Assembly (NCBI RefSeq): GCF_040822115.1
Contig: NZ_CP162004.1
Span: 434,001-498,000, forward strand
Length of the DNA stretch: 64,000 bases
Source of the DNA: Flavobacterium sp. WC2421
Lineage (GTDB): Bacteria > Bacteroidota > Bacteroidia > Flavobacteriales > Flavobacteriaceae
Direction of reading: 5' to 3'
Under the pieces are notes generated by a model. The model did no database searches, had not been told where the DNA came from, and saw nothing but the letters and a program-made list of their open reading frames with translations. Made by a program: the position numbers and the translations under genes. Of the stretch, positions 35,113 to 43,601 are shown in pieces (position 1 is the stretch's first letter; every line of letters begins with the position of its first letter).

Positions 35113-35979
35113 CTACTTTTTCGCCGATAAATACACTCCTATTAAAATAATGAATGCACCAAAAAACTGTACAGGTGTCAACATTTCATTATCTAATAAC
35201 CCCCAAAAGAAAGCCACAACTGGAATCAAATAAGTCACTGAAGTTGCAAAAACGGGTGATGAAATTTGGATTAATTTAAAAAATAAAATATTAGCAATCC
35301 CAGTTCCTACTACACCCAAGATCATAATGAAATAAACCGAATGCTGTACTTTTTCAACTGCTAGCACATCATAAAATCCTGTAAAATACAGAATTGTTAA
35401 TGCGGGAAATATTAGAAATAAAAAATTTCCCGTTGTTATACTAAGCGGAGCTAAATCAGACAGAAATCGTTTGATTAGATTTACGTTGACAGCATAGCAA
35501 AGTGAAGCAATAACAACCAAAATAGCATAATAATAATTTTGATCCGGATGGTTCATTGCTCCGTTAAAAACGAGAAGTAAACTCCCAACCAATCCAATAA
35601 AAACACCCCAGACCTGTCTTCTTTGAAAATTAACACCAAACACTAAAGCACCCAAAATCAACGTATTTAAAGGAGTTAATGAGTTTAGAATCGAACTTAC
35701 TGAACTATCAATTTCTGTTTGCGCTAATGCAAAAAGAAAAGCAGGAACAAAAGTCCCAAATACCGAGGTTAGAGCAATATATTTCCATTTCTCTTTAGGG
35801 ATCTTTGACAAACTTTTAAAACCAATCAACAACAAAAAAATGGCAGCAAATATAATTCGTAATGAACCCACTTGAATCGCGGACAACCCTATTAATCCTT
35901 TTTTAATTAGAATAAAAGAACTCCCCCAAACCAAAGAAAGCACCAATAAATAACCCCATTTTAATTGTTTTGATTCCAT
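35113..35979 (-). CDS. EamA/DMT family transporter
   Basis: 288 residues with about ten hydrophobic helices in two EamA repeats, each about 140 residues. The first begins WGYLLVLSLVWGSSFILIK. The frame is open 10 codons further upstream, but I chose MESKQLKWGY because it gives the normal short cytoplasmic start. The substrate is unknown; the family exports metabolites such as amino acids. It stands alone between the M16 genes and gldD. Confidence 0.88.
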   Translation of the reverse strand: MESKQLKWGYLLVLSLVWGSSFILIKKGLIGLSAIQVGSLRIIFAAIFLLLIGFKSLSKIPKEKWKYIALTSVFGTFVPAFLFALAQTEIDSSVSSILNSLTPLNTLILGALVFGVNFQRRQVWGVFIGLVGSLLLVFNGAMNHPDQNYYYAILVVIASLCYAVNVNLIKRFLSDLAPLSITTGNFLFLIFPALTILYFTGFYDVLAVEKVQHSVYFIMILGVVGTGIANILFFKLIQISSPVFATSVTYLIPVVAFFWGLLDNEMLTPVQFFGAFIILIGVYLSAKK

Positions 35980-36182
35980 ATCTGTAATTTTACCCCAAAA
36001 TTGTAACAATTTTATGAATAGACTGCCTTTTTTTAATTTATTTTAGAAATAAATTACAACTCCCATCAAATAAGTACAATACAATATCACAGCTAATTGC
36101 TCTCAGAAAAATTGAATCAGAAATTTGAAACAACTATCTATCAAAAATAACTTTGAAACATGCTACCTAGCATTTTACTCAA

Positions 36183-36212
36183 AAAAAAAGCGTCTCAATT
36201 GAGAAGCTTTTA
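36183..36212 (-). terminator. Terminator of the mutY-ssb-gldE-gldD string
   Basis: On the minus strand AAAAGC/GCTTTT and TCTC/GAGA arms around AATT are followed by a long T-run, 10 bases after the gldD stop. Confidence 0.85.
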
Positions 36213-36221
36213 TATGAAAAT

Positions 36222-36815
36222 TTATTTCCATTTTAAGGTTTCCAGCAGTCTTTGCATGTCATTTTTCACATAACTAGCTGCAGGCATAATGGAATCAAAA
36301 TTAGGTTTTGCGTAGAAATAGATAGAACCCGTTACAAAATGCTTAATACTGTCAGTAGCATAAAACTGAGAATTCGTAGCCGCATTCCCATCTACTTGAT
36401 AAAACATTCCAAACACTTTTTTTTGCGGGTTCAAATAGGGTTGCTCTAATATATCATCGGCTTTTATAACATGCTCATAAGTTAGTTTTTGAGCATCCCT
36501 CAATAACTTATTAATATTGTTATTTACAGGCTTATAAGTCAGATAAATAGTTGCTTTCATTTTTGGATAGGTAATCGTAAAACCACAATCCTTTTCTCCT
36601 TTTATAACAGCTTCTGAATTCATTTCAAAAGTAAACGGGCACTTATTTTCAAAACCCACATATTTAGCCACTGGATAATCCAAACGCAAATAGCTTGATG
36701 GTTTAGGAATAACATCATCTTTACAACTTGAAAAAAGAAGTACCCCTGAAAATAAAATTAAAAACACTACTGCTGTTTTAAACTTTATAGGTGCTGTTTT
36801 AAAATTAAGCATCAA
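36222..36815 (-). CDS. gldD: Gliding motility lipoprotein GldD
   Basis: 197 residues. It has a signal peptide with a lipobox (LLFSSC), then a conserved PSSYLRLDYP start of the mature protein and the GldD body. GldD is required for gliding and type IX secretion in Flavobacterium johnsoniae. The reading frame overlaps gldE by 11 bases, so the two are coupled. A second ATG immediately follows the first and is an equally good start. Confidence 0.93.
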   Translation of the reverse strand: MMLNFKTAPIKFKTAVVFLILFSGVLLFSSCKDDVIPKPSSYLRLDYPVAKYVGFENKCPFTFEMNSEAVIKGEKDCGFTITYPKMKATIYLTYKPVNNNINKLLRDAQKLTYEHVIKADDILEQPYLNPQKKVFGMFYQVDGNAATNSQFYATDSIKHFVTGSIYFYAKPNFDSIMPAASYVKNDMQRLLETLKWK

Positions 36816-38103
36816 TTGTAACTTTTATTTGTTTTATACGTTTCTTATCTACAGTTTCAATAGTAAACAAACAGTTTCCATATGAAATTTTTTGTCCTTT
36901 ATTTGGGAAGTTCCCAGAGATTTCGAGGATAAATCCAGCCAACGTTTCGGCTTCCCCTTTTTTAATTTCAAATAGATCTTCATCAACATCTATAATTCGG
37001 TAGAAATCTTTAAGATTTATCTTCCCTTCAAAAATATAATTTTTATCATCTAACTGAGAAAAATTAACCCCTTCGTCATCAAACTCATCACTAATATCAC
37101 CAACAATTTCCTCTATTACATCTTCCAAAGAAACCAAACCAGAAGTCCCTCCATATTCATCAACAACTATAGCCAAATGGCTTTTCATATTTTGAAAATC
37201 TTTCAACAAATTGTCTAATTTTTTATTTTCTGGTACAAAAAACGGCTCTCTAATTAATGTAGCCCAATCAAAATCAGTAGTATTTAAGTGTGGTAATAAA
37301 TCTTTTACAAAAAGTACCCCTTCAATTTGATCTACATTATCTCTATAAACAGGAATTCTAGAATACCCTTTTTCAATAATTTTAGCATATATTTCACTAA
37401 AGGTTTCAGTTATTTCCAAAGCAAAAATATCAATCCTAGGACTCATTACCTGCTTTGTATCTGTATTTCCAAAAGAAACAATTCCTTCAAGAATTTTTTG
37501 TTCCTCAGATGAAGTTTCGTCAGATGAAGTAAGCTCTAATGCTTGTGATAATTGATCCACAGAAAAACTAGTTTTTTGCTTTCCTAATTTATTATGTAAA
37601 TACACCGTGGCCTGACGCATTGGAATACTTAATGGCGAAAGTAACTTGTCAAGTATTACTATTGGATAAGCAACACCTTTAGCAAATTTAATATTATTTC
37701 TACTTGCATATACTTTGGGCAAGACCTCTCCAAATAGTAATAATAAAAAGGTCACAACTATTACTTCTAATATAAATTTTAAAATAGGAGAACTGATTGC
37801 CGCAAATAAGTCATTCCCAATAAATGAAAATAAAATTACTACTCCAATATTAATAAAGTTATTAGCGACAAGAAGTGTAGCCAGTAATTTTTTTGGCCTT
37901 CCTAAAAGGTCAGACAAAATTCTCCCTTTGGAGGCATTTCCCTGTATTGCTTCATCAATATCTTTTTGAGATAAGGAAAACAAGGCAACTTCGGCTCCAG
38001 AAACTAATGCAGAGCAAAAAAGCAATACAAATATTCCGGCAAAACCAAACACTAGATCAGTATCTAATGTATAGGCAAAATTTAAACTGGGCTCTGGGTC
38101 CAA
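36805..38103 (-). CDS. gldE: Gliding motility-associated protein GldE
   Basis: 432 residues: an N-terminal CNNM/DUF21 membrane domain (about 20-190, four hydrophobic segments), paired CBS domains (about 210-335, with YSRIPVYRDN and VVDEYGGTSGLVSLED), and a C-terminal CorC/HlyC domain. GldE is related to Mg2+/Co2+ efflux proteins and genetically supports GldD in F. johnsoniae. Between ssb (23-base gap) and gldD (overlap), it is clearly operonic. Confidence 0.93.
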   Translation of the reverse strand: MDPEPSLNFAYTLDTDLVFGFAGIFVLLFCSALVSGAEVALFSLSQKDIDEAIQGNASKGRILSDLLGRPKKLLATLLVANNFINIGVVILFSFIGNDLFAAISSPILKFILEVIVVTFLLLLFGEVLPKVYASRNNIKFAKGVAYPIVILDKLLSPLSIPMRQATVYLHNKLGKQKTSFSVDQLSQALELTSSDETSSEEQKILEGIVSFGNTDTKQVMSPRIDIFALEITETFSEIYAKIIEKGYSRIPVYRDNVDQIEGVLFVKDLLPHLNTTDFDWATLIREPFFVPENKKLDNLLKDFQNMKSHLAIVVDEYGGTSGLVSLEDVIEEIVGDISDEFDDEGVNFSQLDDKNYIFEGKINLKDFYRIIDVDEDLFEIKKGEAETLAGFILEISGNFPNKGQKISYGNCLFTIETVDKKRIKQIKVTIDA

Positions 38104-38126
38104 ATTAAAAAAGATTAGTTAAACAA

Positions 38127-38567
38127 TTAAAACGGCAAATCATTGATTGGTAAGCCGTTATTCTGTGGGTCAAAGTTAGTGTTTTTTGTCGATTCTTGAA
38201 TGGGAATTTGCTTGTTGTTTTCTCCATCCTTTTTTGTGGATAAAAAAGTGAACTCTGTAACCTGTATTTCAGTAGTGAATTTTGTTACACCTTCCTCCGT
38301 TTGCCATTGACGTGATTTAATTCGACCTTCTACGTAAATTTTATCTCCTTTCGAAAGATATTTTTCGCAAAGCTCAGCAGCTTTATTACGCACTACCAAA
38401 TTATGCCACTCTGTAGAAGTTATTTTTTCATTAGTCGTTTTATTTATATAGACTTCATTTGTTGCCAATTGAAACCGTCCAATACAATTTCCTCCATCAA
38501 AATAGTGCATTTTCACTTCATCACCAAGATGCCCAATAAGCATCACCTTATTTAACGTTCCGTTCAT
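38127..38567 (-). CDS. ssb: Single-stranded DNA-binding protein
   Basis: 146 residues. The OB-fold begins MNGTLNKVMLIGHLGDEVKM and includes the central EWHNLVV and IYVEGRIKSRQWQ strands. The C-terminus ends PINDLPF, the acidic SSB tip. The frame is open 16 codons further upstream, but those residues precede the conserved start, so I use 38567. It lies between mutY and gldE. Confidence 0.95.
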   Translation of the reverse strand: MNGTLNKVMLIGHLGDEVKMHYFDGGNCIGRFQLATNEVYINKTTNEKITSTEWHNLVVRNKAAELCEKYLSKGDKIYVEGRIKSRQWQTEEGVTKFTTEIQVTEFTFLSTKKDGENNKQIPIQESTKNTNFDPQNNGLPINDLPF

Positions 38568-38618
38568 TTTATTTATTATGGTATTTCTATCAAAGATACA
38601 TTTTTTACAAACCAAATA

Positions 38619-39653
38619 TTATTCCTTTTCAATAAAATTATGAATCACTATTGGAAAAGGGAACGTCTTTAAAGCAACATTGTCAACCCCATTTTCAATC
38701 ACCCCTTTTACTTTAATTTTCCAGAACTTAATATATAGGTGTTGATGTGATAATTTATGAATTATACTTTCAGCATTACACTCCATTATACTGACAACCT
38801 CATTATTCTTAAAAAAATCATTTTTCACCTGCATGGCTACATATTCAAAATCTTCCACCTTATCCGTTTCAATAACTGGAAATTCATATAGATTTTGCCA
38901 AATCCCTTTTGAAGTTCTCTTTTGGATTAGCGTATCCTCACGCTCATCAGAAACCACTAAATAATTAAAATAACGATTTCTAACTTTTAGTTTCTTAGAC
39001 TTAACAGGCAATTGGTCTACTTTGTTTTTTTGTAAGGCTGCACAACTTTCGTTAAAAACACAAATGTTGCAATTAGGACTTTTAGGCACACATTGTAAAG
39101 CACCAAACTCCATAATTGCCTGATTAAAGGTTGCCGGATTATCTTTAGGCATTAATTCAAAAGCCAAAGCGGCAAACTCTTTTTTGGCGGAAGCCAAAGC
39201 GATATCCGTTTCAATATCAAAATAACGAGATAATACTCGAAACACATTTCCATCTACAACAGGAACCGTTTCATTATAGGAAAAAGAAGCTATGGCCGCT
39301 GCAGTATATTCGCCAACTCCTTTCAACTTCAATAACTCATTATAAGTATCAGGAAAAATTCCTGATAAATCATTAGCTACATATTGCGCAGTTTTATGTA
39401 AATTGCGAGCACGGGAATAATACCCTAAACCTTGCCATAGTTTCAAAACCTGTTCTTCATCGGCTTTAGCCAAATCAAATACAGTAGGAAATGCTGTAGT
39501 AAAAGACAGAAAATAAGGCATTCCTTGCGCTACTCGAGTCTGTTGCAACATGATTTCAGAAAGCCAAATAAAGTAAGGATTGGTGGTATTTCTCCAAGGT
39601 AAATCACGTTTATTTTGTAAATACCATTGAATTAGCAAGTTAGAAAAAATCAT
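38619..39653 (-). CDS. mutY: A/G-specific adenine glycosylase MutY
   Basis: 344 residues. The HhH-GPD catalytic domain has the glutamate in SEIMLQQTRV and the Asp in PVVDGNVFRV. The 4Fe-4S loop is intact (C-x6-C-x2-C-x5-C in CVPKSPNCNICVFNESC), and a C-terminal NUDIX-like domain recognises 8-oxoG. It removes adenine mispaired with 8-oxoguanine. It is the first gene of mutY-ssb-gldE-gldD. Confidence 0.96.
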   Translation of the reverse strand: MIFSNLLIQWYLQNKRDLPWRNTTNPYFIWLSEIMLQQTRVAQGMPYFLSFTTAFPTVFDLAKADEEQVLKLWQGLGYYSRARNLHKTAQYVANDLSGIFPDTYNELLKLKGVGEYTAAAIASFSYNETVPVVDGNVFRVLSRYFDIETDIALASAKKEFAALAFELMPKDNPATFNQAIMEFGALQCVPKSPNCNICVFNESCAALQKNKVDQLPVKSKKLKVRNRYFNYLVVSDEREDTLIQKRTSKGIWQNLYEFPVIETDKVEDFEYVAMQVKNDFFKNNEVVSIMECNAESIIHKLSHQHLYIKFWKIKVKGVIENGVDNVALKTFPFPIVIHNFIEKE

Positions 39654-39711
39654 TATTAAATATTTGTTTGCAAAAGTAAAAGTTTATATGATTAAAATTT
39701 AACGAATTAGC

Positions 39712-39743
39712 TTGATTTATTGTTTTTTAAATTCCTATATTTG
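39712..39743 (+). promoter_or_regulatory. Promoter of the HU gene
   Basis: TTG at 39712-39714, 21 bases, TATATTTG at 39736-39743; a leader of about 38 bases follows. Confidence 0.75.
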
Positions 39744-39787
39744 CACACTCAAAAAAATTATTACAATATAATAAATAAGGAAAGAAA

Positions 39788-40078
39788 ATGACGAAAGCAG
39801 ATATCGTAGCAAAAATTTCAGAAAAATTAGGTCTTGAAAAAGGTGATGTTCAAGCAACAGTAGAGACTTTTATGAATGAAGTTAAAAATTCATTAGAAAC
39901 TGGAGACAATGTTTATTTAAGAGGTTTTGGAAGTTTCATTGTGAAAACAAGAGCTGAGAAAACTGGTAGAAATATTTCTAAAAATACCACAATAAAAATT
40001 CCTGCACATAACATTCCTGCATTCAAACCTGCAAAAGTTTTTGTAGAAGGAGTAAAAATAAATAACGAAGCAAAATAA
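39788..40078 (+). CDS. HU/IHF family DNA-binding protein
   Basis: 96 residues. It has the HU pattern MTKADIVAKISEKLGL, then LRGFGSFIVKTRAEKTGRN and the IPAHNIPAFKPAK arm-end motif. The protein bends and compacts DNA. It is divergent from mutY, and the 30-residue basic protein follows in the same direction, probably on one transcript ending at 40218. Confidence 0.95.
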   Translation: MTKADIVAKISEKLGLEKGDVQATVETFMNEVKNSLETGDNVYLRGFGSFIVKTRAEKTGRNISKNTTIKIPAHNIPAFKPAKVFVEGVKINNEAK

Positions 40079-40106
40079 TATTAATTAATCATAAAATCAA
40101 CACAAT

Positions 40107-40199
40107 ATGCCAAGTGGTAAAAAAAGAAAGAGACATAAGGTAGCAACTCACAAACGTAAAAAAAGAGCGAGAGCTAACCGTCACAAAAAGAAAAAGTAG
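40107..40199 (+). CDS. 30-residue highly basic protein, candidate ribosomal protein
   Basis: Complete small gene: MPSGKKRKRHKVATHKRK at the start, KRARANRHKKKK at the end, 19 of 30 residues Lys or Arg and 4 more His. I recall near-identical short proteins across Bacteroidota, related to the AURKAIP1/COX24 (mS38/bS22-like) group, but cannot confirm that here. It lies 28 bases after HU and its stop is inside the terminator stem. The composition suggests RNA binding, probably on the ribosome. Confidence 0.85.
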   Translation: MPSGKKRKRHKVATHKRKKRARANRHKKKK

Positions 40200-40218
40200 T
40201 TTATAACTACTTTTTTCT
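40191..40218 (+). terminator. Terminator of HU-small basic protein operon
   Basis: AAAAAGTAGT and AACTACTTTTT arms with a T-run; the 5' arm includes the stop codon of the 30-residue gene. Confidence 0.85.
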
Positions 40219-40445
40219 TTTTAAACGTTCATTGAAATCGAAAATTAGTATTCAGTCGTCAGTTTTTAGTATTCAGTTTACTGATCACTTATTACTGCAA
40301 ACTGCCAGCTAGTTTTCTCCGGGTTCAATACCTGTTAAAATTATTGTTTAATCCATCCTTACAATTCAGTTATGAATTATGAGTTAAGAGTTTTTAAAAC
40401 TTTAAACTTTATATTAAAACTAAAAGTTTGGATAAAAATTTACAG
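40219..40445. repeat. Intergenic region with short direct repeats upstream of RNase G
   Basis: Contains TTAGTATTCAGT twice (near 40245 and 40268), and AACTTTAAACTTTA-type repeats just before the gene. I see no gene and no clear TAnnTTTG box here. It looks like one of several short-period intergenic repeats in this genome. Confidence 0.45.
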
Positions 40446-41990
40446 ATGAATAAAGAATTGATCATTAGATCTAGTTCTGATTTCGTAGATTTTGCCTTAT
40501 TAAAAGATGGAAAACTAATTGAATTACACAAGGAAGAAGAAAAAAGCAATTTTCAAGTTGGAGATATTTTTATCGCCAAAATTAGAAAACCCGTTGCTGG
40601 ACTTAATGCCGCTTTTGTAAATGTAGGCTTCGAAAAAGATGCTTTTTTACATTATCACGATTTGGGTCCAAATTTATCTTCCCAACTGAAATTCATAAAA
40701 CTTGTAAGCGCAGGTAAATTAAAAGATTTCTCCCTAAAAAACTTTCAGTTTGACAAAGAGATTGATAAAGATGGTACTATTACAGATGTAATAAATGCCA
40801 ATCAATCTATCCTTGTACAAGTCGTAAAAGAACCAATATCTACTAAGGGTCCAAGAATTAGCGCTGAGCTTTCTCTTGCCGGACGTTTTATTGTTCTAGT
40901 CCCATTTTCTGATCGCGTCTCTATTTCTCAAAAGATAGAAGACAAAAAAGAAAAAGACAGACTAAAAAAACTTGTACATTCAATCAAACCCAAAGGTTTT
41001 GGTGTTATTGTTCGCACAGTAGCAGAAGGCAAAAATACAGCCGAATTAGAAAAAGATTTGCAGAACCTGCTAAGCAGATGGGATGCAATGTGTAAAAAAT
41101 TACCAACTGCTCATCATCCATCCAAAATATTAGGAGAGCTTAATAGAGCTTCTTCGATATTAAGAGATGTTTTTAATGATACCTTTAGTGGTATTCAAAT
41201 TGATGATGAAGAGTTGTACAACCAAACTAAGGATTATTTGCAAGAAATTGCACCATCCAAACAATCAATTGTTAAGTTTTATCAATCAAACGATACACCA
41301 ATTTTTGAGAAATACAATATAGAGAGACAAATCAAGACTTCATTCGGGAAAACAGTATCCATGAGTAAAGGGGCTTATCTTATTATTGAACATACTGAAG
41401 CTTTGCACGTTATTGACGTAAACAGCGGAAACCGTTCTAATAAAGCTACCAACCAAGAAGACACTGCCATGGAAGTCAACATGATAGCTGCTGCTGAAAT
41501 CGCTAGACAATTGCGTCTACGTGATATGGGTGGTATTATTGTAATTGATTTTATCGATATGTCTAATCCAGAAAATCGTAAAGTTTTGTTCGACTTCTTG
41601 AGAGAAGAAATGAGCGATGACAAAGCGAAACATAAAATCTTACCTCCTAGTAAATTTGGATTAGTCCAGATTACAAGACAAAGAGTAAGACCAGAAGTAA
41701 ATATAAAAACTAGAGAAGAAGATCCAAACGATGTTAAAGGCGAAATTGAAGCGCCAATTTTAATTATCGACCGAATCAATTCTGATTTAGAAAGAGTTTT
41801 AAAAACCCACAAAGATGTTGTACTTAATGTACATCCATTTGTGGCAGCATACCTTACCAAAGGTTTTCCATCATTACGTTCAAAATGGTTTTTTGAACAT
41901 AAGAAGTGGGTGAAAATCATACCTCGTGACGCTTACACGTATTTAGAATATCATTTCTTTGACAAAAAAGGAAATGCTATAAAAGACTAA
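40446..41990 (+). CDS. rng: Ribonuclease G/E family endoribonuclease
   Basis: 514 residues from ATG 40446; an upstream TTG at 40428 is possible but MNKELIIRSS matches the family. The N-terminal S1-like domain lies at about 36-120. The catalytic aspartates are in DVNSGNRSNKA and IDFIDM. The zinc-link cysteine pair (CPxCxG) that joins subunits in E. coli RNase E/G is absent; the corresponding region reads TRQRVRPEVNIKTRE. There is no long C-terminal scaffold. It processes rRNA ends and decays mRNA. Confidence 0.93.
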   Translation: MNKELIIRSSSDFVDFALLKDGKLIELHKEEEKSNFQVGDIFIAKIRKPVAGLNAAFVNVGFEKDAFLHYHDLGPNLSSQLKFIKLVSAGKLKDFSLKNFQFDKEIDKDGTITDVINANQSILVQVVKEPISTKGPRISAELSLAGRFIVLVPFSDRVSISQKIEDKKEKDRLKKLVHSIKPKGFGVIVRTVAEGKNTAELEKDLQNLLSRWDAMCKKLPTAHHPSKILGELNRASSILRDVFNDTFSGIQIDDEELYNQTKDYLQEIAPSKQSIVKFYQSNDTPIFEKYNIERQIKTSFGKTVSMSKGAYLIIEHTEALHVIDVNSGNRSNKATNQEDTAMEVNMIAAAEIARQLRLRDMGGIIVIDFIDMSNPENRKVLFDFLREEMSDDKAKHKILPPSKFGLVQITRQRVRPEVNIKTREEDPNDVKGEIEAPILIIDRINSDLERVLKTHKDVVLNVHPFVAAYLTKGFPSLRSKWFFEHKKWVKIIPRDAYTYLEYHFFDKKGNAIKD

Positions 41991-41992
41991 AC

Positions 41993-42027
41993 AAAAAACC
42001 GCCTTTCGTGAGATTGGCGGTTTTTTT
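41993..42027. terminator. Terminator after RNase G
   Basis: AAAAAACCGCC and GGCGGTTTTTTT arms with a 12-base loop. Confidence 0.9.
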
Positions 42028-42085
42028 GTGCGTCATTGCGAGATTATTCGAAACAATCTGTAATTTATAATTTATTTGTTTTTAA

Positions 42086-42164
42086 GAGCTACTTCCAGCT
42101 ATACGCTGCAATCTTTTTATTTTTAAAGAAAAAATAAAAAGGATTTCCACTGCTATCTGGGCTA
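42086..42164 (-). repeat. Dispersed hairpin-border element, copy D
   Basis: On the minus strand TAGCCCAGATAGCAGTGGAA then ATCC, a stem CTTTTTATTTTT/AAAAATAAAAAG with a short loop, then GATTGCAGCGTATAGCTGGA and AGTAGCTC. It lies between the convergent RNase G and MFS genes; the rest of that 317-base gap holds only the terminator. Confidence 0.72.
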
Positions 42165-42307
42165 AAGTAATTTCATTATCAATACAATTACCTTCTCTCC
42201 AGAACGAACAAAAAACAAATTGCAATTCAGTTGAAGATCTTAAAAACAAGAAAACTGTTCCTATAAACTAGAGTTATCTACTTATAAATCAATAGTCACT
42301 AACAAAT

Positions 42308-43474
42308 TTAGTTGTTTTGCCATTTTAATATTCGGCGCTTTCTCTGAAGAAAAATTGTTGTAAAAAACACCCCTGATAATGCCATCACAACTCCAACTAA
42401 ATTAGGAGTTGCGTAGCTTAAGCCAGCGACTAGAGGCAAACCACCAAGAAAGGCACCTAATGCATTACCCACATTAAATGCGGCTTGAATTGCAGCCGAA
42501 GCAATCATCTCTGAGCCAACAGCCGTTTTAATCATCAGCATTTGAATAGGAGCTCCTATAGAGAATGAAATACATCCAGTAGTAAATACTAACAACAAAC
42601 TCACATATTGGTTTGAAGAGAATAAATAGACTAAGATTAAATCAACCGACAGAAATAGAAGAATCGATATAATTGTAATTTCAGGAGAAAATTGATCGGT
42701 CAACTTCCCTCCTATTAAATTTCCTATAACCATCCCAAGCCCAGCTAAAACCAATATATATGAAACATCTGAAGCAGAGAATTGTGACACTTCTGTGAGC
42801 AACGGAGCGATATAGCTAATCCAACAAAATAATCCTCCAGTTCCGATGGCTGTAATTAAAATAACCAACCAAGCTTCCGGTCTCTTAAAAAATTGCAATT
42901 GACTCTTAACTGTTTGTTTTGCTCTAGCTTCTAAATTTGGCATCCAAAAGTAAAGAGCAACAAATGTGATCATACCAATAAAAGCAATTATTATAAAAGT
43001 ATAACGCCAAGCAAAATGATGTCCTATATAAGTTCCAATAGGCACCCCAGCAAGATTGGCAATCGTTAAACCAGAAAACATAATTGATATAGCTTGCGCT
43101 TCTTTCCCTTTATCGGCAAGACGAGTAGCAACCACGGCACCAACACCAAAAAAAGCTCCATGTGGCAATCCAGAAAGCAAACGTGAAATAAACAGCAAAC
43201 TATAAGATGGTGCAATTATAGATAATGAATTAAAAAAAGCAAGCATTGCTGCTAATATCAGCAATATCTTCTTTGGCGGCTCATTTCTCGCTATTATTAC
43301 AATTAAGGGCGCACCAATAACAACACCTAAGGCATAAGCCGAAATTAAATATCCAGCAACTGGAATGGATATTTTTAAATCAGAGGCGATATCAGGCAAT
43401 AGTCCCATCATTACAAACTCTGTTATTCCTATTGTTAGCCCACCCAACAAAAGAGAAAAAAGACTTTTTTTCAT
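42308..43474 (-). CDS. MFS transporter, DHA1/AraJ type
   Basis: 388 residues with 12 hydrophobic helices. It begins LLLGGLTIGITEFVMMGLLPDIA, the start typical of sugar/drug efflux members (AraJ, YdhP). A motif-A-like loop ARNEPPKKILL and the SRLLSGLPHGAFFGVGAV helix support this. It is divergent from an AraC regulator that probably controls it. The substrate is unknown. Confidence 0.88.
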   Translation of the reverse strand: MKKSLFSLLLGGLTIGITEFVMMGLLPDIASDLKISIPVAGYLISAYALGVVIGAPLIVIIARNEPPKKILLILAAMLAFFNSLSIIAPSYSLLFISRLLSGLPHGAFFGVGAVVATRLADKGKEAQAISIMFSGLTIANLAGVPIGTYIGHHFAWRYTFIIIAFIGMITFVALYFWMPNLEARAKQTVKSQLQFFKRPEAWLVILITAIGTGGLFCWISYIAPLLTEVSQFSASDVSYILVLAGLGMVIGNLIGGKLTDQFSPEITIISILLFLSVDLILVYLFSSNQYVSLLLVFTTGCISFSIGAPIQMLMIKTAVGSEMIASAAIQAAFNVGNALGAFLGGLPLVAGLSYATPNLVGVVMALSGVFFTTIFLQRKRRILKWQNN

Positions 43475-43500
43475 GTAAAAAAAATTAATTATTTGAATAT

Positions 43501-43524
43501 GCAGCTTTTTTTAAAATAAGCTGC
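43501..43524. promoter_or_regulatory. Palindrome in the MFS-AraC intergenic region
   Basis: GCAGCTT (43501-43507) and AAGCTGC (43518-43524) form a 7-bp inverted repeat, a few bases downstream of the predicted MFS transcript start. It is a candidate operator or leader hairpin. Confidence 0.5.
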
Positions 43525-43536
43525 AATTAGATTTTG

Positions 43537-43544
43537 CAAATTTA
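43537..43544 (-). promoter_or_regulatory. -7 element of the MFS gene
   Basis: TAAATTTG on the minus strand fits TAnnTTTG and puts the start near 43530. Confidence 0.55.
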
Positions 43545-43601
43545 TTTATTAAGCAATGGAATAAATTGTAGATTTACACTATAAACTTGTAGTTATCCGT
43601 T

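Noticed and set aside
41375-41920. 181-residue minus-strand open frame inside RNase G
   Set aside because: It is fully antisense to a conserved enzyme; the Ser/Thr/Ile-rich composition is what an antisense frame of this gene gives.
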